Below, one piece after another: positions 1 to 6,900 of a DNA stretch of 11,836 nucleotides. This stretch comes from Thermoplasmatales archaeon (GTDB lineage: Archaea > Thermoplasmatota > E2 > DHVEG-1), in assembly GCA_023128855.1 (NCBI GenBank), contig JAGMDE010000064.1:1-11836 (forward strand), given 5' to 3'. Below the pieces are notes generated by a model that saw nothing but the letters and a program-made list of their open reading frames with translations, did no database searches and was not told the origin of the DNA. The position numbers and the translations under genes are program-made. The first letter of the stretch is position 1, and every line of letters starts with the position of its first letter.

Positions 1-729
1 CATAAATTTATTATAAACAGTTCTTGCGATAAGTGCCCAGTATAAAAACATAAGCGTACTTAATGCAAATATATACAACACATCTTTTTTGACAGTAGAA
101 GTCCAATTTTTTGAACTAGCATTTTCAAAAAATACAATACCAATTAGAGATATCAAATAGAAATATGTCGAGAGATGATGGGACATTATTAACAGGATTG
201 TTGAAATTAATAATGGAATAGCATACTTCGTGTTTTCCCTATATTTTAGGAAGAAAAACAATGAAAGCATTATGAAAAAATGTCCCATTGTTAGTGGAGA
301 GGCGTGACTTGTCTGATAAACATGGAATGGTAGAAAAGCAAAAAATAAAGTACTCAGAATAGCGATTTTTCTGTTATCTGTCAACTTACGAACAATAAAG
401 AAAAAAAGTAATACTGATAGACCGCCAAATATAGGTGTTAATTTTGGCATTAAGTCAATTATCTCTATTCCAGTTAATCGGTGAGCAAAAGAATTTAAGG
501 CGTATAAAACTGGGAATTCATTATATGATCCTCCCCAGCCTGCATAAAACGGAAACAGCGTTCCACTTTGTGCCATAGATTTTGTGATTCCAAAATATAT
601 GCCAAAATCGCATCCCCATGCGGCATTAGTCCATCCTGGGATTGATCTAATAATTATTGCTAAACCTGTAATTATGAATAACCAGAATATCCAATTTTTA
701 TGTAATTCTTTGAGTTTTAAATCTCTTAT
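1..729 (-). CDS. GT-C-like polytopic membrane glycosyltransferase, N-terminal part (runs off the left edge)
   Basis: The minus-strand frame is open from a TAA at 817-819 down to base 1, so about 243 N-terminal residues are visible and the C-terminus lies outside the window. The translation starts with a short basic stretch, then a hydrophobic segment (WIFWLFIITGLAIII). An extracytoplasmic loop with the acidic motif GCDFGIY follows, then about five more membrane spans and a SHHLSTYF motif. This order (first span, acidic loop, alternating spans) is typical of GT-C enzymes (PMT, STT3/AglB and relatives), which move sugars from lipid carriers on the outer face of the membrane. The exact family is not identified. 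It lies just downstream of the GT-B gene on the same strand, probably in one operon. No ATG, GTG or TTG occurs in frame before the Met codon at 574-576, which would discard the first span and the acidic loop. A GGTGGAGG site at 746-739 points to translation starting near 729, at an ATA codon, or to an indel. The start is therefore tentative. Confidence 0.75.
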   Translation of the reverse strand, partial: MRDLKLKELHKNWIFWLFIITGLAIIIRSIPGWTNAAWGCDFGIYFGITKSMAQSGTLFPFYAGWGGSYNEFPVLYALNSFAHRLTGIEIIDLMPKLTPIFGGLSVLLFFFIVRKLTDNRKIAILSTLFFAFLPFHVYQTSHASPLTMGHFFIMLSLFFFLKYRENTKYAIPLLISTILLIMSHHLSTYFYLISLIGIVFFENASSKNWTSTVKKDVLYIFALSTLMFLYWALIARTVYNKFM

Positions 730-787
730 AACCTTCAGCCTCCACCGAATGTAAAATGGTATATGTAGATCCTTTAATAAAATAGCT

Positions 788-1876
788 CTAATTGAAAGGA
801 CTTTTTTTAACAGAATTTACAATGTTTACAATGTTTTCAACTGATTTATTGACATCACATTTTCTTTTAAAACCAGTTGTTTTCTTTGCGATTTCTACAT
901 CTCTTTTAAGATCTATATCATCTTGGTTAACTGAGTAAAAGGTATTTTTTTTATTATGATACTCTCCAAGATATTCTTGTTCTATCTGCCCTGGTGTTGG
1001 TGTCATAAGAGCCTTTGTGCCAATGACTGCTAAATCAAGAATTGTAGAATATCCGCTGCGTGAGATTACAAGATTTGCACGGTTTAAAAAATCCTCTCGT
1101 TTATCTTTTGGAAGAAACGAATATGTTTCAATGTTTTTTTTATTAAGCTTGTCCTTAGTTTCTGTTTTGCCAAGGGTTACAACAATTTTTCCATTTAGGT
1201 TTTTTAACTGTGGTAACAGTTTTTTTTCAAGCATCGTTCTCTGAGGTTCTGGTCCTGAGATGGATATCAGATAATCGATATCTTTTTTCATATTTTTCTT
1301 TTTGAAATCTGAAAGTACTCCAGCATAGTGCAGTTTGTTTTCATCAATCCTTCTTAGATTGTGTGATAACTCTCCGGATAAGTTATCTTCTTTGTAATCT
1401 GGTACTATTACTCCTGCAAAACGTTTGAAGAAGAAAAGGTTAAAAATTTCACTACCCCGTTCAAACATTTGAATTCTTAGGGGATTCATTATTCTTATCT
1501 GATGTGATATGAAAAATGAGGGGATTTTTCTACTATACATATCATAACGGGCATCAGAGATTATCCTATCGCATTTTCTTTTTTCAAGTATTTTTTTAAG
1601 TTGTTGAAGTCCTGATTCCATTCTTGCAATGAATGACGGCCAGTAAACTATGCTCTTTGCCATGAACTGTCGTGCATTTTCTGATAGAAGCATTGGATAA
1701 TCTGGTATGTCAAAGTAATCTATTTCTTCTCCTAGTTCTTTTTTTAGAAGCTCGAGGCTGCGTCCATTTGAAATAATTGTTACTTCATTGTTTTCTTTTA
1801 TCAATTTTCGTATCACTGGTAAGGATCTTGTCGCATGTCCAAGCCCCCACGAACAAACTGCGTATATTATCTTCAT
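788..1876 (-). CDS. MJ1255-type GT-B glycosyltransferase (MurG/UDP-glucuronosyltransferase-like)
   Basis: This 362-residue protein begins with a strand-loop motif typical of GT-B enzymes: MKIIYAVCSWGLGHATRS, with GLGHATRS at residues 11-18. The C-terminal half has the donor-sugar signature of the MurG/UGT type at residues about 273-303: RSGYSTILDLAVIGTKALM followed by TPGQIEQEYL. The SISGPEPQR stretch near residue 207 would open the C-terminal Rossmann domain. Length and motifs match the archaeal MJ1255-like family, presumed to transfer a sugar from a nucleotide sugar at the cytoplasmic face of the membrane. Substrate and acceptor cannot be read from sequence. No signal peptide or clear membrane span is seen. 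The start ATG (1876-1874) is supported by a TATA-like element at 1910-1901, which would give an almost leaderless transcript. The GT-C membrane gene follows on the same strand, so a common role in glycan assembly is likely. Confidence 0.88.
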   Translation of the reverse strand: MKIIYAVCSWGLGHATRSLPVIRKLIKENNEVTIISNGRSLELLKKELGEEIDYFDIPDYPMLLSENARQFMAKSIVYWPSFIARMESGLQQLKKILEKRKCDRIISDARYDMYSRKIPSFFISHQIRIMNPLRIQMFERGSEIFNLFFFKRFAGVIVPDYKEDNLSGELSHNLRRIDENKLHYAGVLSDFKKKNMKKDIDYLISISGPEPQRTMLEKKLLPQLKNLNGKIVVTLGKTETKDKLNKKNIETYSFLPKDKREDFLNRANLVISRSGYSTILDLAVIGTKALMTPTPGQIEQEYLGEYHNKKNTFYSVNQDDIDLKRDVEIAKKTTGFKRKCDVNKSVENIVNIVNSVKKSPFN

Positions 1877-1900
1877 CTTAAACGCTGTATTCCCTAATTC

Positions 1901-1910
1901 ATTAAATATC
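1901..1910 (-). promoter_or_regulatory. TATA-like box of the GT-B gene
   Basis: On the minus strand this reads GATATTTAAT. Its centre is about 29 bases before the ATG at 1876, so transcription would start within a few bases of the start codon, as in many leaderless archaeal genes. It lies in the 89-base divergent gap shared with pyrF. Confidence 0.5.
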
Positions 1911-1925
1911 TAACTGGATATCATC

Positions 1926-1935
1926 TTTTTATATG
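1926..1935 (+). promoter_or_regulatory. TATA box of pyrF
   Basis: The sequence TTTTTATATG is centred near 1930. A start 25-27 bases further on (about 1956) leaves at most 10 bases of leader before the ATG at 1966, so the mRNA would be nearly leaderless. This spacing favours the ATG at 1966 over the TTG at 1957. Confidence 0.6.
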
Positions 1936-1965
1936 AGATGACCTATTACCAGATTTTTGAATCGT

Positions 1966-2778
1966 ATGAAATTTAACGAAAAACTTGAAAAAATTGTTAA
2001 TAAAAATAATAGCCTTTTGTGTGTTGGTCTTGATATAGATCAAGAAAAGATGCCCAAGTTTTTATTTGATTCTAGCAAGACTCCGTATTTAGATTTTAAT
2101 AAATCCATTATTGATGCAACAAAGGATCTTGTCTGTGCGTATAAGATTAATATGGCTTTTTACGAAGTCTTTGGAAAGGAAGGTTTTGACTTACTTGAAA
2201 AAACAATTGCCTACATACCTAAAAACATAGTTGTTATCCTTGATGGGAAACGCAATGATATTGGAAACACTGCAAAAAAATATGCACAAAGTCTTTTTGA
2301 AACTTTCAATGCTGATGCAGTAACTGTTAACCCATATCTTGGAATCGACGGAGTCAAACCATTTTTGGAATACAAGGATAAATGTAGTTTTATACTCTGT
2401 CGAACATCTAATACTTCTGCCAGAGACTTCCAGGATTTAGAGTCAAACAAAATTCCACTTTACGAAATAGTTGCTAACAAAATTAAAGACTGGAATTCTT
2501 ATGGAAACTGCGGAGCTGTTGTAGGTGCTACCTATCCAGATGAATTACAAAAAATAAGAGCACTCTTAGGTGATGAAATCCCTATTTTAATTCCTGGAAT
2601 TGGTGCTCAGGGTGGAGATGTTGAAAAAACTGTAAAATATGGTACTAACAAAGATGGAAAGATGGCAATTATAGTTTCAGGTCGTAGCATAATTTATGCT
2701 GGAAACGATAAAAATTTTGCAGAAAAATCAAGAGAGGCAGCAAAAAATCTTAGAAGCAAAATTAACAAATACCGGTAA
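1966..2778 (+). CDS. pyrF: Orotidine-5'-phosphate decarboxylase, class 2
   Basis: The enzyme decarboxylates OMP to UMP, the last step of de novo pyrimidine synthesis, in the cytoplasm. The 270-residue product shows the family signatures in order. LCVGLDID (residues 18-25) is the first barrel strand. Lys60 sits in AYKINMAF. LDGKRNDIGNTA (92-103) supplies Asp93, Lys95 and Asp98, which with Lys60 match the catalytic Lys-Asp-Lys-Asp set. PGIGAQGGD (210-218) and SGRSI (238-242) are the phosphate-binding loops. The length and the GKRNDIGNTA form place it in the longer class-2 group (common in bacteria and haloarchaea), not the roughly 220-residue form found in many archaea. The ATG is preferred to an in-frame TTG nine bases upstream because of the TATA position and because the family start fits MKFNEKL. 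It stands alone among non-pyrimidine genes, divergent from the glycosyltransferase pair. Confidence 0.95.
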   Translation: MKFNEKLEKIVNKNNSLLCVGLDIDQEKMPKFLFDSSKTPYLDFNKSIIDATKDLVCAYKINMAFYEVFGKEGFDLLEKTIAYIPKNIVVILDGKRNDIGNTAKKYAQSLFETFNADAVTVNPYLGIDGVKPFLEYKDKCSFILCRTSNTSARDFQDLESNKIPLYEIVANKIKDWNSYGNCGAVVGATYPDELQKIRALLGDEIPILIPGIGAQGGDVEKTVKYGTNKDGKMAIIVSGRSIIYAGNDKNFAEKSREAAKNLRSKINKYR

Positions 2779-2786
2779 CCAAAACT

Positions 2787-2795
2787 CATATTAAC
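2787..2795 (+). promoter_or_regulatory. Possible promoter of the H/ACA-like RNA locus
   Basis: CATATTAAC just after the pyrF stop is centred near 2791. A start 25 bases later falls at about 2816, right at the base of the first RNA hairpin (2817). A second TATA-like string, CCTTATAATAAG at 2804-2815, would start transcription inside that hairpin and fits less well. Read-through from pyrF followed by processing is an alternative. Confidence 0.35.
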
Positions 2796-2816
2796 TTGAT
2801 TTTCCTTATAATAAGA

Positions 2817-2959
2817 TACCTTGATACGAAGGTCTCCATGATAAAATGATTGGAGATGCAAATTCAAGGTGACATATTGATATCAATACGGGTCCCTCTT
2901 TGATCTATCTGACTTAAGGTCAAATGAAATGAAAAAGAGGACAACCATGATATCAAACA
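2817..2959 (+). ncRNA. Candidate two-hairpin H/ACA guide RNA
   Basis: Two successive hairpins have archaeal H/ACA architecture. Hairpin 1: lower stem 2818-2824 with 2864-2870 (7 bp, plus U2817-G2871 wobble), upper stem 2833-2838 with 2851-2856 (6 bp), and an apical loop UGAU-AAAA-UGAU that allows tandem G-A pairs. ACA follows at 2872-2874, and 15 nt separate it from the upper stem. Hairpin 2: lower stem 2877-2885 with 2948-2956 (9 perfect bp) and upper stem 2895-2901 with 2934-2940 (7 bp). Above these, a GA-containing asymmetric loop (UUGAU against AUGAA) resembles a kink-turn, topped by 2901-2905 paired with 2918-2922. ACA follows at 2957-2959, 16 nt below the upper stem. Known archaeal H/ACA RNAs place ACA about 14-16 nt from the pocket and bind L7Ae at a K-turn or K-loop; they guide Cbf5 to uridines in rRNA. 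The U2904-G2919 wobble favours the plus strand. Folding was done by eye and no target was placed. Confidence 0.55.
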
Positions 2960-2960
2960 A

Positions 2961-3024
2961 TGTCGCTATTATGTTACAGGGTTATTTCCTGCTGCTTTAC
3001 CGAAATAGCCTTGTAACAGCGACA
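2961..3024 (+). ncRNA. Long wobble-paired hairpin after the H/ACA-like RNA
   Basis: The outer stem 2961-2967 pairs with 3018-3024 (7 bp). After a 5-nt bulge (2968-2972), an inner stem of 16 pairs joins 2973-2988 with 3002-3017, closing a 13-nt loop. Two of the 16 pairs (2979-3011 and 2982-3008) are G-U only if the plus strand is the RNA; on the minus strand they would be C-A mismatches. This indicates a folded plus-strand transcript. There is no 3' pocket strand and no GA element, so it is not an H/ACA hairpin. It might be the 3' end or processing signal of the upstream RNA, or a separate small RNA. Confidence 0.5.
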
Positions 3025-3086
3025 AAAAAATGTTTTAAAAAAGGATTTAAAAAAAATTAAAAAAAGAAAAAAAGAGTTTTTTGATT
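3025..3086 (-). terminator. Oligo-T terminator region of the small secreted protein gene
   Basis: Read on the minus strand, the bases just after the stop codon at 3087 contain several successive T tracts of 5-9 residues. Archaeal transcription commonly ends at such oligo-T runs without a hairpin. The region also separates the minus gene from the convergent plus-strand RNA locus. Confidence 0.6.
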
Positions 3087-3725
3087 TTACAGTGTTGACT
3101 CGTCTACGAAATTGATCGTAAGTTTTACTACACCACGATCGATAATTGGATTATCATCACCAAGTAGACCGCCACCGTTAATGTTACCCGGTAAAAATCC
3201 AACGGTGTTAATGATCAAATATAATTCTACAGGACCACCATAAAATGTGTCTTTATCTATACTAAATTTAAGTTTTTCTTCAATTTTATCTGCCTGTGGC
3301 CATATTCCATCAAATAAACTTCTAACCACGTTTACTGCACCAGATTCTTTCCATATTGGTTTTTCAAGTATATCATCTGGATCTTCTTTTAGGGCTAATC
3401 TGGTAAACACAAATCTTGGAAATAAGAATATTCCGAGTCTTCTATTTGATTGGTCATCAATGTTAAAGTTAATTACTAGTGTGTCATTTACAACATAGGT
3501 ATGGTTTTGTTCTTCTCCAGTTTCATTTACTTTTACCAAGAAGTCAACAGTTTGATTTTTCTGCTCATCTGTGGTAATATTAATTACTGGAGAAATACAT
3601 CCAATCCATTCCTTGATTGCTACGTTTATATCAGCCTCTAAATCTACTGCCCCACTTATTGAAGTAGCTGTTAAGCCTACAAACATTGTTGCTATAAGCA
3701 TGGCTACAATTTTCATTTTTCTCAT
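3087..3725 (-). CDS. Small secreted protein of unknown function
   Basis: The product is about 212 residues long. It starts MRKMKIVAMLIATMFVGL, a basic end followed by a hydrophobic core and small residues (SISGA), i.e. a Sec signal peptide cleaved near residue 26. The mature part is acidic with alternating hydrophobic residues, which suggests beta structure. It has five N-X-S/T sequons (NIT, NQT, NET, NHT, NDT), clustered in the first half, and no C-terminal membrane anchor, so it should be released or held by partners. An in-frame GTG at 3734-3732 is possible, but the string GAGTGAT at 3737-3731 resembles a Shine-Dalgarno site five bases before the ATG at 3725-3723, so I choose the ATG. It diverges from the giant secreted gene and shares its control region, which suggests co-regulation. 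I do not recognise a named domain. Confidence 0.8.
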   Translation of the reverse strand: MRKMKIVAMLIATMFVGLTATSISGAVDLEADINVAIKEWIGCISPVINITTDEQKNQTVDFLVKVNETGEEQNHTYVVNDTLVINFNIDDQSNRRLGIFLFPRFVFTRLALKEDPDDILEKPIWKESGAVNVVRSLFDGIWPQADKIEEKLKFSIDKDTFYGGPVELYLIINTVGFLPGNINGGGLLGDDNPIIDRGVVKLTINFVDESTL

Positions 3726-3770
3726 ATTTATCACTCAGATCTTTTTACTCAACTTTATATTTGTTCATTT

Positions 3771-3780
3771 TAATATAAAT
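3771..3780 (-). promoter_or_regulatory. TATA box of the small secreted protein gene
   Basis: The minus strand reads ATTTATATTA, centred near 3775. A start about 25 bases on (near 3750) gives a leader of roughly 25 bases that includes the Shine-Dalgarno-like GAGTGAT. A second AT-rich match, AAATATAAAG near 3757, is closer to the gene and fits less well because the ribosome site would be lost. Confidence 0.5.
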
Positions 3781-3904
3781 AACTTTCTATACATTTCTAG
3801 CCTTTTCGGCAAGTTTATATAGACTATTAGTATATTATTCTTTCGATTAAAATATTCACCTAAAAAACCATTTTTATGGAACTTAGGCGATTATTAAACA
3901 ACAA

Positions 3905-3916
3905 ACTATATATATC
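3905..3916 (+). promoter_or_regulatory. TATA box of the giant secreted protein gene
   Basis: ACTATATATATC is centred near 3911, so transcription should start near 3936. That leaves a leader of about 42 bases with GAGGA at 3966-3970, seven bases before the ATG at 3978. The region 3917-3960 is also very AT-rich, so a second box cannot be excluded. Confidence 0.5.
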
Positions 3917-3977
3917 ACAAACAATAAAAATAATAATATACATATATAGTTATAATATAATGTTTGAGGAATACAAT

Positions 3978-6900
3978 ATGAAATACCCTTTCAAAAAAGG
4001 CATTAGCGATAATTATAGCTTTTTAAAGAAGTCACGTAAGGTAATAAGCATACTGGTCGTATTCCTATTACTATCAACACTTTTATCAACAATTGTTAGC
4101 TCAGAAGGTATATCTAGCTATCTCAATAATGATGCAGATGAACCTGAAAGCCTTCTTGAAAAATTCTTCAAAGGCAAATCAATAAAAGAACGCTTACAAG
4201 AAACAAAAGAGAAGATACAAGCTAGAATCTCCGAAATTAAAAACAAAATAGTAAAAGTTGACAACGATGAAACAGTTAAAACAAGGACTATTTCTAGACA
4301 ACCTACAGGAACATCTTTATTAAAAACTCTTAGAACTATCATATCAATAAAAAATTCAGATTCACCACTTATGTTCCATACAAATTACAATGGTATATCT
4401 AATAGCACTAAAATGAGATTATTTGGTAAAGTAAATGTTGATGTTAATGGCGATGGTTTAGATGATATCAGTGCAAGAATGTTGCTGTATCCATTTATAG
4501 AACGGCCATTGTGTTTATCAATTAGATTCAAACTTACAATAACACGGTTGGAAAACTTCCCAGATGAAAACGAAGATTTTTCTGCATATGCAGAACTTAC
4601 ATTCTTAGGCATACTAAGTGAAAAACAGAAAGGAGACACACTTGGATTTGGTTATGTATCTCCAGAAGATGAAGAAGTACCAGACAAATGTGTGGTAACA
4701 TACAAGTATTTACCTCATATACTATCTCTTAAAAGACCTGAACATAAAGCAGAGATAGATCCAGGGGCCAGTGCAGGAAAAGATGATTTGATCTTATTCT
4801 TACAATATACCAACTATGATGGCGCAGAAGTTTCCTCACAATTGGTCTCTACAATTGTTTACAACCCAGCAGTTAAATCAGAGATACATGTATGGGGAAC
4901 AGGATTACTAGGGGGATCAGAATATAACTTTGAAAGAACAGGTTCTGATAATCCAAATATAGATATGTATTGTTCTTTCACAAAGAATAACACAAACATT
5001 TTTGGTTATGTCTACGACCTACCACAAAAAGTAACATTCAATCTTGACTTAGGAATTGATGGTTTTATTGATTTTGATACCCATGGTGAGAAGGTTTCTG
5101 AGATAGGATTAAATGCAGAACTATATGACAAGGATAACAAGATTTACTTTGAAGACTTACCATCAAAAGCAAGACTTGAGTGGAATCATGATATAATATT
5201 TGGTGACAAAGCCAATTTTAGTTTTTACACAGAAGGAGAAGGCATTTCATTTAAGGTACATTTAGAACCTCAAAGAGGCGGAATGTTTGATTTCAGCATT
5301 TCATCAAATGAAAATCTAAATTGTTCAGCTGCTTTAGATATCGAAGAAGGCTATTTAATAATAGATAAAACTAACATTAACATCTCAGTATCACTTTCAG
5401 CTACAGGTGCAAACAACGGCATATTTCAATTATCTTTCAATGTCTCAAAAGATTACATAAATCCCTTTGAAATATACTTTAACCTATCCGAAAAAATTGA
5501 GGTTACATTTGCAAACAAATCCTTTGTTCTTACAGATTTAAATCTACTAGTTGATGTCTCAAGTTTAAATTTCGGAATTATAGCAGATAAATTTGTTAAA
5601 AACCATAGTGGTAATATAACTATACTTATTGACCACAATATGGTTGGTGAAAATGTTTCACTCAACTTTTCGTTTTTACTCGACAATGGAGTTACAGTCG
5701 AGATCTATGGTTTGAAAATAGGATTCAATGGAAATTGGACAGAATTTGAACAAGATCCTCTAATTCTTACAACATCCTGGTCTTTTGAATTTAGCTTTTT
5801 ACTTTCAGCATTTGAATACTACGTTGCAGAGGATTGGTCATGGGGATACTTCTGCTTTAAAGGAGAGATCTCTTACGAAACATATTATCTCTTTTCTGTG
5901 TCGGGTATAGACGGTGGAGTTATTGGTACTCTATTTGCAGGGTCTAATGAAGAAGGCTTCAATATATCCTGGTATACCGATACTAGCAAAGGTTACAATT
6001 TAACAAAACTAAACATCACTGGAGTGCTCTTTGGTTTGGAAGATTTCCACTTTTACCTTGGCGATTTAATTAATTTCTCAATATCATCGCTAACTGGTAG
6101 CCTTCTAGTAAATGAAGCATGCAATGAGTCTGGTAGTGTGATATTTGAGTCTATTGGAAGTCAGACCAACTTAGATGTTAATTTCGAATTTAATTTTAGT
6201 ACAGTTCAGGAACCACTAAAAGGTGGTAAAAATGAAACTGGAATCAGATTTTTTACTTCAATGGAAGATTTCCATATCGATTTAATCGAATCTACTTTTA
6301 CATTTGAATTTAATTGGGCAGATGATAATACATCAAATATTATTATCCTTGCAGATACCAATCTTAACCTGAGCATAGGTAGATTTGACCTTTTCCTAAT
6401 TATAGATGGAAATGAAACATTAATAGTTCAAAATATGAATGGCTATATTCAAGGAAAATCAGGTATCGATATTGATATAGCATTACCATTAAATTTTGCT
6501 ATTTCAAATGAATCTACATATTTCGATTTCTCGGAAGATACATTTGCTATTACTTTAACAGATGTTGATGTTTATTTATCAATTGATAACCTTAATATCG
6601 GAATTGTGGAACAATTATTCGAAAATATAACAATGGATCTGGAAGATGTGTTAATTTCTGCCAGCGCAACTGGTCAAACTAGTATTTCATTCGTTAATTT
6701 CAGTCTTGATATCATAAAATTAGATGAAGAAACAAATCTCACAACAATAAATGTCACTTTTGGTTTGGATGCAGGAACTGGAAATCTTGATCTTAAACGA
6801 TTTGAAATAGGGAATATTCAAGGTATATTAAACTTTATATTCATGTTATTTCAAATGGAGCCAATAATGCCAAAAATACGTTTTATTATTGAAAACATTT

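Noticed and set aside
1017..1244. Short open frames opposite or inside the larger genes (for example here, 2211-2450, 4118-4639, 10706-10954, 11092-11319)
   Set aside because: They lie within well-supported genes in another frame, have no domain or ribosome-site support, and look like chance frames.
1957..1965. TTG start of pyrF at 1957
   Set aside because: The TATA position predicts a transcript start at about this base, and the ATG at 1966 fits the family start.
2961..3024. Third H/ACA hairpin
   Set aside because: The only ACA at the right place is inside the outer stem, there is no 3' pocket strand, and no GA motif is seen in the loop.
3726..3734. GTG start of the small secreted protein at 3734
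   Set aside because: This GTG is part of the Shine-Dalgarno-like GAGTGAT serving the ATG at 3725.
3876..3977. N-terminal extension of the giant protein starting at the ATG at 3876 (or 3960)
   Set aside because: It begins upstream of the likely TATA box, reads through very AT-rich DNA, and puts an odd 34-residue segment before the signal peptide. The ATG at 3978 has its own ribosome site.
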